64,000 nucleotides of DNA, taken from NCBI GenBank assembly GCA_000721375.1, contig JOGW01000014.1:62001-126000 (forward strand), written 5' to 3'. A model generated the notes under the pieces. That model saw only the letters and a list, made by a program, of their open reading frames with translations, was not told the DNA's origin and searched no databases. Below, one piece after another: positions 20,965 to 28,237 of the stretch; position 1 is the first letter of the stretch; every line of letters begins with the position of its first letter. The stretch is from Streptomyces sp. NRRL B-3428. Its GTDB lineage: Bacteria > Actinomycetota > Actinomycetes > Streptomycetales > Streptomycetaceae. Made by a program: the position numbers and the translations under genes.

Positions 20965-21139
20965 GAGCGAGAAAGACATTACACGGTCGGTCGCCGATCG
21001 CCCAAATCCTTATGTCCCGCCTGGCTTGGCGGGCTCCCCGAGGGCCTCAACAGCCCCCTGCACCACACCGGTACGACTATTTCGCTCCTCCTCGAAGCGC
21101 ACCTTCTCGCGCCCTAGGCTCGGAACACTCTCTGTGATC

Positions 21140-21204
21140 TTGATCGACAGCCTTGATCGACGGCCTTGATCGACAGTCTTGTTCCACAGCCTGGATCGAC
21201 AGCC
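21140..21204. repeat. Five 13-bp tandem repeats upstream of the amidohydrolase-like gene
   Basis: Units at 21140, 21153, 21166, 21179 and 21192, consensus TTGATCGACAGCC; unit 4 is the most diverged and a partial sixth follows. They end 9 bp before the ATG at 21214. Period 13 is not coding-like. Confidence 0.85.
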
Positions 21205-21213
21205 TGGAGCGCG

Positions 21214-22464
21214 ATGCCCGACAGCCAGCCCCAGCCGCCGCACCGTGACGGTGCGGCCGAGGAGACCACCTCGCTCCTGCTGAGCGGGGCGCGGCTCACG
21301 GACGGGCGCACCGTGGACGTACGCCTGGGGCGGGGACGGATCGAGGCGGTCGGCACGGCGGGGTCGCTGGCCGCGCACGCGGCGCGGGTGGATCTCAGCG
21401 GCTATCTGCTCCTTCCGGCGCCGGCGGAGCCGCACGCACACAGCGACACCGCGCTCGGCGCGGACAGCGACGGGCCCGTCTCGTACGACGGGCCGGATGT
21501 TCAACGGCGCACCACCGAGGCGGCGTTGCTGCAGCTCGGGCATGGTGCGACGGCGCTGCGCTCGCATGTGCGGATCGGGGATGTGCAGGGGCTCGGGCCG
21601 ATGGAGGCGGTGCTGCAGGCACGGCGTTCGCTGCGCGGGCTCGCGGAGCTTTCGGCCGTGGCAATGCCGCGGCTGCTGACCGGCGTCGCCGGCGCGGACG
21701 GGCTCGCGATGCTGCGCGACGCCGTGAAGATGGGCGCTTCGGTGGTGGGCGGGTGTCCGGATCTGGACCCCGATCCGACCGGTTATGTGGAGGCGGTCCT
21801 CGAAGTCGCGGCCGAGCACGGCTGTCCTGTCGATCTGCACACGGACGGTCTGGACCCGGCCCGGCTCTCCCGGCTCGCGGCAATGGCCGGCGGGCTGCGG
21901 CCCGGTGTCAGCATCGGGCCCCTCGGCGGACTCGGGCGGGTGCCGCGCGATGTGGCCGTACGGTCGGCGGAGGCGCTGGCGGCGGCCGGTGTCACGGTGG
22001 TCTGTCTGCCGCAGGGCGACTGCGGTGGGCTGGGGCGGCGCGGCACCACGGCGACTCCGGTCCGGCTCCTGCGCGCCGCGGGCGTACGGGTGGCCGCGGG
22101 CAGCGGGGCGCTCAGGGATCCCGCGAACCCGGTGGGGCGCGGGGACCCGCTGGAGGCCGCGTATCTGCTCGCCTCCCAGCAGGGGCTCGATCCGGCCCAG
22201 GCGTATGACGCGGTGTGCGGTGAGGCGCGGGCGGCGATGGGGCTGCCCGAGGTGCGGGTCGAGGCGGGTTTCCCGGCCGAGTTGCTGGCGGTCCGGGGCG
22301 ACCGGCTCGCGGGCGCGCTCTCCCTCGCGTACAGCCGGATCGTGGTACATCGCGGGCGGGTGGTGGCGCGGACCAGCGCGGTGCGGGAGTACTGCGATTC
22401 GGCGGTGGCCGTCGCTCTCGATCTGCCTCGGCAGGGGCGGGCCAAGGGCGTCGAGCCCTCCTGA
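21214..22464 (+). CDS. Amidohydrolase-fold protein, cytosine-deaminase-like, probably inactive
   Basis: 416 residues from ATG 21214 (MPDSQPQPPHRDG). The composite beta-sandwich (LLLSGARLTDGRTVDVRLG) and TIM-barrel layout follow CodA-type deaminases, and the first metal motif is present (EPHAHSD). Other ligands look lost. The CodA-like HCDE is HTDG (Glu to Gly), the conserved His after the next strand is absent (PGVSIGPLGG), and the metal-binding Asp region reads GSGALRDPANP instead of GxDDxxDP. The remaining sequence is well preserved, so a non-enzymatic or altered role is likely. The stop lies inside a 24-bp duplication. Confidence 0.82.
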   Translation: MPDSQPQPPHRDGAAEETTSLLLSGARLTDGRTVDVRLGRGRIEAVGTAGSLAAHAARVDLSGYLLLPAPAEPHAHSDTALGADSDGPVSYDGPDVQRRTTEAALLQLGHGATALRSHVRIGDVQGLGPMEAVLQARRSLRGLAELSAVAMPRLLTGVAGADGLAMLRDAVKMGASVVGGCPDLDPDPTGYVEAVLEVAAEHGCPVDLHTDGLDPARLSRLAAMAGGLRPGVSIGPLGGLGRVPRDVAVRSAEALAAAGVTVVCLPQGDCGGLGRRGTTATPVRLLRAAGVRVAAGSGALRDPANPVGRGDPLEAAYLLASQQGLDPAQAYDAVCGEARAAMGLPEVRVEAGFPAELLAVRGDRLAGALSLAYSRIVVHRGRVVARTSAVREYCDSAVAVALDLPRQGRAKGVEPS

Positions 22465-22500
22465 ATTCCCCTGGCCAAGCCCTCCTGAAGTCCCTTACGG
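22453..22500 (+). repeat. 24-bp tandem duplication across the amidohydrolase stop codon
   Basis: Units 22453-22476 and 22477-22500 share AGCCCTCCTGAA-x-TCCC. The TGA at 22462-22464 is in unit 1; unit 2 carries the same in-frame TGA. Confidence 0.78.
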
Positions 22501-22653
22501 GAACGCGTAGTTGAATCGCGTACGCGGGAGCGTTTCGAACATGCGTCTTGGCGGAGAACATTCCGCTGCCCTGACGGTGAACATTGGGCGGACGCGCCGG
22601 GTGGCGACCTCGCCGGAGCGGCGTGTCCTGGCTGCTCGGCGTACGGTCGAAGC

Positions 22654-23313
22654 ATGCGCATTGTCATCGCTGGGGGTCACGGTCAGATCGCGCTGCAGCT
22701 GTCCAGGCTGCTGGCTGCGCGCGGCGGATACGAGGTCGCGGGGATCATCCGCAATCCCGCACAGGGCGACGATCTGCGGGCGGCCGGCGCCGAGCCTGTG
22801 CTGTGCGATCTGGAGTCCTCCTCCGTCGAGGAGGTGGCGGCGCATCTGCAGGGCGCGGACGCGGCCGTCTTCGCGGCGGGTGCGGGTCCCGGCTCGAACG
22901 CGGCGCGCAAGGACACCGTGGACCGGGCGGCGGCGGTGCTGTTCGCCGAGGCGGCCGAGCGGGCCGGGGTACGCAGACACATCGTGGTCTCGTCGATGGG
23001 CGCGGACCCCGCGCATCAGGGCGAGGAGATCTTCGACGCGTATCTGCGGGCGAAGGGCGAGGCCGATGAATACGTCCGCGGGCGTGCGGGCCTCGACTCG
23101 ACGATTCTGCGGCCCGGGGCGCTGACCGACGACGCCGGCAGCGGTCTGGTGCGGCTCGAGGCGTCCACCGGACGCGGGAAGATTCCGCGCGAGGACGTGG
23201 CGGCGGTGCTCGCGGAACTGGTCGACACCTCGGCGACGGCCGGGCTGACGCTGGAACTGATCGGCGGGAGCACGCCGGTGGCGGTGGCGGTGAAGGACGT
23301 GGCGGGGAACTAG
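22654..23313 (+). CDS. NAD(P)-binding SDR-like protein
   Basis: 219 residues, MRIVIAGGHGQIALQLSRLLAARG. The dinucleotide motif is GGHGQIA (7-13), with GIIRNPAQ after strand 2, FAAGAGPGS, HIVVSSMGAD and AKGEADEYVR, then ILRPGALTDD near the C-terminus. This is the atypical SDR layout of the YhfK/YwnB group of NAD(P)H-binding proteins; no substrate is known. Translated alone; a perfect intrinsic terminator follows 18 bp after the stop. No regulator is adjacent. Confidence 0.88.
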   Translation: MRIVIAGGHGQIALQLSRLLAARGGYEVAGIIRNPAQGDDLRAAGAEPVLCDLESSSVEEVAAHLQGADAAVFAAGAGPGSNAARKDTVDRAAAVLFAEAAERAGVRRHIVVSSMGADPAHQGEEIFDAYLRAKGEADEYVRGRAGLDSTILRPGALTDDAGSGLVRLEASTGRGKIPREDVAAVLAELVDTSATAGLTLELIGGSTPVAVAVKDVAGN

Positions 23314-23331
23314 GCGGCGCGCCAGGGGTGT

Positions 23332-23360
23332 GGGGCCGGTCGGGATCGACCGGCCCCTTT
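23332..23360 (+). terminator. Terminator of the SDR-like gene
   Basis: Perfect 11-bp stem GGGGCCGGTCG/CGACCGGCCCC (23332-23342, 23347-23357) around GGAT, followed by TTT. Confidence 0.92.
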
Positions 23361-23379
23361 CGTGCGTCGGTCGCCGTAT

Positions 23380-23475
23380 CCGGTCGTAAGTCGGCGGCGC
23401 TGCCCGGTCGTAAGCCGGCAGCGCTGTCCGGTCGTATGCCGGCGGCGCTGCCCGGTCGTATGCCGGTGGCGCTAG
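23380..23475. repeat. Four 24-bp tandem repeats at the end of the DUF3817 gene
   Basis: Units at 23380, 23404, 23428 and 23452, consensus CCGGTCGTATGCCGGCGGCG followed by CTGC. The minus-strand stop TAG (23472-23474) is in the unit next to the gene. Read in that frame past the stop, the units encode an eight-residue repeat of the type RRHTTGQR. Confidence 0.88.
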
Positions 23476-23753
23476 CCGGCCGCTGACGGTACGTCATCAC
23501 CGGGGCGGTGTGCGGTGATCCGGCGCAGCGCCAGGAGTCCGCCGATGCCGGGGAGCAGGGCGGTGAGTCTGGCCGGCCTGTCGGCTTCGGCCGTACGCCA
23601 GGTCGCGGCGATCACGACGAGGTAGGCGCAGCCGTGGGCCGGGCCCATCAGGGAGGAGACGGGCTTGAGGTGGACTGTGGCGAGGTTGGCCAACAGGAGG
23701 AGCAGGGAGGCCAGTTCGGCATGGGCGGCGATCCGCAGGGGGCGCGGGCTCAT
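23472..23753 (-). CDS. DUF3817 family small membrane protein
   Basis: 93 residues from ATG 23753 (MSPRPLRIAAHAELAS). Predicted transmembrane segments about 10-28 (AELASLLLLLANLATVHL), 35-52 (GPAHGCAYLVVIAATW) and 62-78. The central GPAHGCAYL with His matches the DUF3817 signature. It starts 2 bp after the stop of the DUF2269-like gene, so the two are translationally coupled. Function unknown; likely an integral membrane protein. Confidence 0.82.
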   Translation of the reverse strand: MSPRPLRIAAHAELASLLLLLANLATVHLKPVSSLMGPAHGCAYLVVIAATWRTAEADRPARLTALLPGIGGLLALRRITAHRPGDDVPSAAG

Positions 23754-23755
23754 CT

Positions 23756-24205
23756 TCAGGCTCCCGTCGTGGAGCCGGGGCGGATGATCATCAGGACGGT
23801 GACGGTGGCCCACAGGAGGTTGAAGACTCCCGTGAGCATGGCGAGGCGGGCTGCCGCGGCGGTGCCGTCCTGTGTGGTGAGCGCGCGGTCCTGGGCCGGG
23901 AGCAGGAGGAAGGCCAGGACGGCAGCGGCGGCCGCGGTCAGGACGATCGAGATGATCAACCAGGCGTCACCCAGGACACCGAGGGCGCTCGCGGTGGCGA
24001 AGCCGAAGACGGGTACGGCCAGACCGACGGCCGCGTACACCCGGCAGATGCGATGGAGTACGCGCAGAGTCGTACGGGTGTCGCGGTCCTCCGGGTCGCT
24101 GTGTGTGCGACGCAGCGCCGGCGGGAACATGCTGGCCGCGACGGTCACCGGGCCGACCGCCACGACGGCCGCCAGGACGTGCAGGGCGAGGAAGAACTTG
24201 GTCAT
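23756..24205 (-). CDS. DUF2269-like integral membrane protein
   Basis: 149 residues from ATG 24205. Four predicted helices: FFLALHVLAAVVAVGPVTVAASMFP (about 4-28), YAAVGLAVPVFGFATASAL, LIISIVLTAAAAAVLAFLLLP and LAMLTGVFNLLWATVTVLMIIRP. The His in the first helix (LALHVL) and a cytoplasmic basic/acidic loop fit DUF2269 membrane proteins, sometimes linked to redox or haem. Third gene in a coupled cluster with 24208-24549 upstream and DUF3817 downstream; gaps are 2 bp. Confidence 0.78.
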   Translation of the reverse strand: MTKFFLALHVLAAVVAVGPVTVAASMFPPALRRTHSDPEDRDTRTTLRVLHRICRVYAAVGLAVPVFGFATASALGVLGDAWLIISIVLTAAAAAVLAFLLLPAQDRALTTQDGTAAAARLAMLTGVFNLLWATVTVLMIIRPGSTTGA

Positions 24206-24207
24206 GG

Positions 24208-24549
24208 TCAGCGGCCGGCGCCCGGGGTGCGGCGGCGGACGCCGGTGACCTTGGAGGCGGGCAGGCGGCCGGCGCGTGAGGTCCCCTTCAGGGTGTCGCC
24301 GTCGAGCTCGAGGATGAACTCCAGGTTCAGGCGCATCGGTTCGGTGATCGACTGCCGCCAGGAGAGGCGGTCGCCGTCCAGGGCGAGGTCGGTGAGCGGG
24401 ACCTCCTCGTCGGCACTGCGGGCCGTTCCGGTGAGGACTCCGTCCCTGCGTACGAACTCGGCCACCGCCTTCAGCTTTCCGATGGGAGTGTTGACGGTGA
24501 GGTCCCAAGTGCCCTCTGCGGGCGAGGTGTTGGCGCCGTCGATGTGCAT
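24208..24549 (-). CDS. Conserved hypothetical soluble protein
   Basis: 113 residues from ATG 24549 with a GAAGGA ribosome-binding site. Sequence shape EGTWDLTVNTPIGKLKAVAEF, GVLTGTARSADEEVPLTDLALDGDRLSW, PMRLNLEFILELDGDTLKGTSRAGRLPASKVTG suggests a small all-beta protein, perhaps a calycin-like barrel. I recall similar actinobacterial hypothetical proteins but no function. Heads the tightly spaced cluster with the two membrane proteins; the decayed DJ-1 gene lies just upstream in the same orientation. Confidence 0.72.
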   Translation of the reverse strand: MHIDGANTSPAEGTWDLTVNTPIGKLKAVAEFVRRDGVLTGTARSADEEVPLTDLALDGDRLSWRQSITEPMRLNLEFILELDGDTLKGTSRAGRLPASKVTGVRRRTPGAGR

Positions 24550-24580
24550 GTGCGTTTCCTTCGGTACGTGAGGGTGGCGG

Positions 24581-24989
24581 TCAGAAGGCGGCCGGGGCCG
24601 GGCCGGTGGCGCGCCAGACGGTGCCCCGGCGCTCGTAGGCGAAGAGGCCCTCGACGGCGTGGGCGATACGCGGACCGAGTTCGCGCTCCAGGAGGTACAG
24701 GGCCAGATCGAGACCGGAGGTGACTCCCGCGCCGGTGACCAGGTCGCCGTCGTCGACGACGCGGGCGTCGACCGCCTGGACCCCGGTGGCATCCAGGAGG
24801 TCCGGACCCAGGTGGTGGGTGGTGGCGTGGCGGCCCTCGATGAGGCCGGCATCGCGAGGATGTGACCAGTTCGACGGTCAGCGCACCGCTCGCGGCGACC
24901 CCGCCGGCGTGCAGGACCTCGAAGGGCGCGATGACGTCGAGCGGATCGAAGCCGTCGAACAGGACGATCTGGGCGTGCAGTGGAGGCAT
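24581..24989 (-). pseudogene. DJ-1/PfpI (GATase1-like) gene with internal deletion and frameshift
   Basis: From ATG 24989 the frame encodes a normal DJ-1/PfpI N-terminus (MPPLHAQIVLFDGFDPLDVI to ALTVELVTS, about 44 residues). Near 24859 the family sequence continues in another frame (DAGLIEGRHATTHHLGPDLL, LVTGAGVTSGLDLALYLLE, ending at the TGA at 24581-24583). About 70-90 central residues, including the nucleophile-elbow Cys, are missing, and the join is out of frame. The gene is therefore dead unless the deletion is a sequencing or assembly artefact. It lies divergent from an intact GlxA-type regulator with a related domain. Confidence 0.82.
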
Positions 24990-25035
24990 GGCCCGAAGCT
25001 AAGCCGCCATCACTCGTGTCTCCCAGTGGCGTGAG

Positions 25036-25098
25036 TGCCAGGTGGCAACGGAATAGTGCCACCGCGGATGGCGGAGCATTTCCTTGCTGCCACATGTG
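25036..25098. promoter_or_regulatory. Inverted TGCCA/TGGCA motifs between the DJ-1 remnant and the GlxA-type gene
   Basis: TGCCAGGTGGCA (25036-25047), GGTGGCA-N9-TGCCACC (25041-25063) and CCACA-TG-TGTGG near 25087-25098. They lie in the divergent spacer and could be sites for the AraC-type regulator. Confidence 0.45.
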
Positions 25099-25176
25099 TG
25101 GTGAGCAGCCGAAAGGAAGGAATTCGTCGTCTCGTACGGGACTGGCGTCCGATCGGTGAGGCGATAGATTCCCGCC

Positions 25177-26115
25177 ATGCACACCATCGCCGTGCTCGCG
25201 CTCGACCGCGTGATCCCCTTCGACCTCGCCACCCCGATCGAGGTCTTCAACCGGACCCGTCTCCCCGACGGGCGGCCCGGCTATCAGGTGCGCGTCTGCG
25301 CCGCGTCGCAGGAGACCGACGCGGGCGCCTTCACGCTGCGCGCGCCCTGGGGTCTCGACGCGCTCGCGAAGGCGGACACGGTCATCGTGCCGGGCACGGA
25401 TACGCCCGTGGCCCCGCTCCCCACGGACGTACGCGAAGCGCTGCGCGCGGCCGCGGCGGACGGGACGCGGATCGCCTCCATCTGCTCGGGCACCTTCGTC
25501 CTGGCCGCCGCCGGACTGCTCGACGGGCTGCGCGCCACGACGCACTGGGTGGCCGCCGGCGCCCTGGCGGCCGCGTATCCGCAGATCGAGGTCGATCCGG
25601 ACGTCCTCTACGTGGACAACGGGCAGATCCTGACCTCCGCCGGCGCCGCGGCCGGGCTCGACCTGTGTCTGCACATGATCCGCCGCGACTACGGCTCGGC
25701 CGTCGCCGCGGACGCCGCCCGGCTGTCGGTGATGCCGCTGGAACGGGAGGGCGGGCAGGCGCAGTTCATCGTCCAGGACCATGCGCCGGCCCCGCAGGGC
25801 TCCACACTGGAGCCGCTCCTGATCTGGCTGCAGGAGAACCTGGGCCGCGAGCTCACCCTCGCCGATATCGCCGCACAGGCGGGGGTGAGCACCCGCACTC
25901 TGATCCGCCGTTTCACGGAGCAGACCGGTACGACTCCGCTGCAGTGGCTGCACCGGGCGCGGATTCGCCAGGCGCAGCACTTGCTGGAGACGACGGCTCA
26001 CCCCGTCGAACGCATCGCCTCGCGGGTGGGGTTCGGCTCACCCACGGCCTTCCGTGACCGCTTCAAGCGGACGACCGGAGTGAGTCCTCATGCGTATCGG
26101 CGGGCGTTCAGCTGA
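25177..26115 (+). CDS. GlxA family transcriptional regulator (DJ-1/PfpI domain plus AraC HTH)
   Basis: 312 residues. The N-terminal GATase1-like domain (about 1-175) has VIPFDLATPIEVFNRT, VIVPGTD and the elbow Cys in ASICSGTFVLAAAGLLDG. The C-terminal AraC domain (about 215-312) has two helix-turn-helices: LTLADIAAQAGVSTRTLIRRF and PVERIASRVGFGSPTAFRDRFKR, ending GVSPHAYRRAF. Such regulators sense small metabolites and activate adjacent genes. The divergent neighbour is the broken DJ-1 gene, so its original target may be lost. A repeat array follows the stop by 44 bp. Confidence 0.92.
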   Translation: MHTIAVLALDRVIPFDLATPIEVFNRTRLPDGRPGYQVRVCAASQETDAGAFTLRAPWGLDALAKADTVIVPGTDTPVAPLPTDVREALRAAAADGTRIASICSGTFVLAAAGLLDGLRATTHWVAAGALAAAYPQIEVDPDVLYVDNGQILTSAGAAAGLDLCLHMIRRDYGSAVAADAARLSVMPLEREGGQAQFIVQDHAPAPQGSTLEPLLIWLQENLGRELTLADIAAQAGVSTRTLIRRFTEQTGTTPLQWLHRARIRQAQHLLETTAHPVERIASRVGFGSPTAFRDRFKRTTGVSPHAYRRAFS

Positions 26116-26158
26116 ACCAACCGCTGCCGTCGGCCAGTTGAGGCCCGGGCGCAGCACG

Positions 26159-26302
26159 CTACTGGTGGCTGGTCGAGGGCGCGGACCACGGCCGCTACTG
26201 GTGGCTGGTCGAGGGCGCGGACCACGGCCGCTACTGGCGGCTAGTCGAGGGCCCGGACCACGGCCGCTACTGGCGGCTAGTCGAGGGCCCGGACCACGGC
26301 CC
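26159..26302. repeat. Four 36-bp tandem repeats at the end of the serine hydrolase gene
   Basis: Units at 26159, 26195, 26231 and 26267. The first two are identical, as are the variable positions of the last two. The unit is a copy of the hydrolase 3' end on the minus strand: AVVRALD plus the stop and PPV. Units 3 and 4 keep an in-frame TAG; units 1 and 2 read CAG. Confidence 0.92.
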
Positions 26303-27425
26303 ACAACAGGCCCTCGTTCTCCGGTGCCGCGCCGCCCGGGTAGACGTAGCGGCGGCAGGTGTACGCGTAGGCGTAGCCCTGGCGGGGGTCGGCGAGGCCG
26401 AGTGAGCCCGAGGCGCCGGCGTGACCGAAGGTGCCCGCGCCCACGGAACGGTAGTTGGTGGCGAGGGTGTTGAAGCCCAGGCCGAACTGCTTCTGCGAGC
26501 TGGTCACCAGATCCGTGCCCGCGGAGTGCACCCGGGCGAACTCGGCGGCGGTGTCCGGCTTCAGGAGCGGGCCGTCACCGTTCAGACCGAAGGCCGCCGC
26601 CGCGTACATGCCGGCGAGCCCGCGCGCGGAGCCGATGCCGGCCACGGAGGCCTGGCCGTTCGCCCGGACCAGGCGGGAGTTCGGGAAGGTTTCGAGCCCG
26701 CCGTGGCCGGGCGCGTGCTCGTTGAAGGCGATGCTGCCCAGGCTGTGCAGGCTCTCAGTGTCCGCCTCGATCTCCGCCTGCTGCTCGGGTGTCGGCAGCA
26801 TCGGCAGAGTGGTGAGGAAGCGCGGCTCCTCGGACTCGGGCAGGCCCAGCCACAGATCGAGGCCGTACGGGGCACGGATCCTCTCCTCGTACCACTCCTG
26901 CAGGGTGCGTCCCGTGGCGCGGAACACCACCTCGCCGACCAGGGCTCCGATCACGTAACCGTGGTAGCCGAAGAACTGGCCCGGCTGCCAGAACGGGCGC
27001 TGTCCGGCGAGCAGCGCCGCGATCGCCCGGTCGTCGGCCAGCTCCTCGGGGGTGAAGCCGCGGTCGAGGCCGACCACACCGGCCCGGTGGGCGAGCACTT
27101 CGCGCAGGGTGATGCCGCCCTTGCCCTCGGCGGCGAAGCCCGGCCAGTACGAGGCGACGGTGCGGTCCAGGTCGAGGTGGCCGTCCTGGACGAGGAGCGC
27201 CGCCACCAGAGCCATCGCGCCTTTCGTCGACGAGAAGACGCCGACGAGCGACTCTTCGGCAAGCGCTGCGGACCACAGGTCCACGACCCGTTCGCTGCCC
27301 CGGTAGACCACCAGTTGCGCACCCGGATCGTGCGCGGCGCCGTCGACGGACGCGGCGAACTCCTCGCGTACGCCCTCGAAACCCGCCGCCACCGTGCCGT
27401 GCACCGTCGTCGCCGCCTCCGCCAT
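26277..27425 (-). CDS. Serine hydrolase, beta-lactamase/EstB family
   Basis: 382 residues from ATG 27425. S-x-x-K is SSTK at 65-68, the second motif FFGYHGYVIGALVGE supplies Tyr, and GHAGASGSLGLADP near the C-terminus occupies the third-motif position. No signal peptide. Similar to LACTB/EstB esterases widespread in actinobacteria. The last seven codons and stop (AVVRALD-stop) belong to the terminal unit of a 36-bp tandem array that continues for three more units downstream. Substrate unknown. Confidence 0.88.
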   Translation of the reverse strand: MAEAATTVHGTVAAGFEGVREEFAASVDGAAHDPGAQLVVYRGSERVVDLWSAALAEESLVGVFSSTKGAMALVAALLVQDGHLDLDRTVASYWPGFAAEGKGGITLREVLAHRAGVVGLDRGFTPEELADDRAIAALLAGQRPFWQPGQFFGYHGYVIGALVGEVVFRATGRTLQEWYEERIRAPYGLDLWLGLPESEEPRFLTTLPMLPTPEQQAEIEADTESLHSLGSIAFNEHAPGHGGLETFPNSRLVRANGQASVAGIGSARGLAGMYAAAAFGLNGDGPLLKPDTAAEFARVHSAGTDLVTSSQKQFGLGFNTLATNYRSVGAGTFGHAGASGSLGLADPRQGYAYAYTCRRYVYPGGAAPENEGLLWAVVRALD

Positions 27426-27586
27426 GAAAGCCCTCCCGGACCGCTGTCGCGAATTGCTCGAACCACTGTCGTGATTCGTGATTCTTCTGCCTTGTGGGCT
27501 ATTGCACCCTTTCAGGGGGTAAGTCCCCCTCCCCCGCCGGGAGTTGCGCCCACATCATTCACGAGGATCATCCACGATACGGACCG

Positions 27587-27616
27587 TTAGACAGGCGAAA
27601 GATGAACGCCCATAAT
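27587..27616 (+). promoter_or_regulatory. Candidate leaderless promoter
   Basis: TTAGAC (27587-27592), 18-bp spacer, CATAAT (27611-27616). The -10 ends 8 bp before the ATG at 27625 and no Shine-Dalgarno is present, which fits a leaderless mRNA. Confidence 0.55.
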
Positions 27617-27624
27617 CGTTAGTC

Positions 27625-28212
27625 ATGGGAAAGACTTATGACCGCATCGACGGCCGGCTGCGCAAGTTCATCGAGCAGCAGCCCATGTTCTTCACCGCCA
27701 CGGCGCCCCTGTCGGGCGACGGGACGATCAACCTCTCCCCCAAGGGCCTGAAGGGATCGTTCGCCGTCTTCGACGAACTCACCGTGGCCTACCTGGACTT
27801 CGCCGGCAGCAACGCGGAGACCGTCGCGCATCTGCGCGAGAACGGCCGGATCACCCTGATGTGGTGCGCCTTCCAGGGCCCGCCGAGCATCGTCCGCGTG
27901 CACGGCCGGGGCGAGCCCGTCTTCCGCGACGACCCGCGCTTCGACGAACTCCTGGCCCGCTTCCCGGGCATCGACGCCACCCCGCACGGCCTGCGCGCCA
28001 TCATCGTGGTGACGGCCGACCTCGTGCGCGACACATGCGGTTATGCGGTGCCGTTCATGGCGTACGAGGAGGACCGGGACCTGCACGGCCAGTTCTTCTC
28101 ACGCAAGGACGATGACGCACTGAGCGCGTACTTCGAGGGCAAGGAGGACATCGCGAGCAGCATCGACGGGCTGCCCGGGTTGCCGTTGCCTTTGCCGCCG
28201 CGGGGCGCCTGA
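27625..28212 (+). CDS. Pyridoxamine 5'-phosphate oxidase family protein
   Basis: 195 residues with a split-barrel FMN-binding fold: MFFTATAPLSGDGTINLSPKGL (about 21-42), VAYLDFAGSNAETVAHLRENGRITLMWCAF, and PSIVRVHGRGEPVF. Members of this group bind FMN or F420 and reduce unknown substrates; true PNPOx residues are not evident. The ATG at 27625 has no ribosome-binding site but a promoter-like element just upstream. It is transcribed alone, convergent with the secreted protein at 28238. Confidence 0.87.
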   Translation: MGKTYDRIDGRLRKFIEQQPMFFTATAPLSGDGTINLSPKGLKGSFAVFDELTVAYLDFAGSNAETVAHLRENGRITLMWCAFQGPPSIVRVHGRGEPVFRDDPRFDELLARFPGIDATPHGLRAIIVVTADLVRDTCGYAVPFMAYEEDRDLHGQFFSRKDDDALSAYFEGKEDIASSIDGLPGLPLPLPPRGA

Positions 28213-28237
28213 GGGTTTCTTCGGGGGGCGGGCCGGG

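Noticed and set aside
23380..23475. Possible CRISPR array
   Set aside because: The 24-bp units are directly contiguous with no spacers, and no cas genes are present. The 13-, 18-, 27- and 36-bp arrays fail for the same reason.
26038..26304. Minus-strand frame encoding a GRGPGPRLAAS-type repeat protein
   Set aside because: Product of the 36-bp array read out of frame with the hydrolase gene; no independent start signal.
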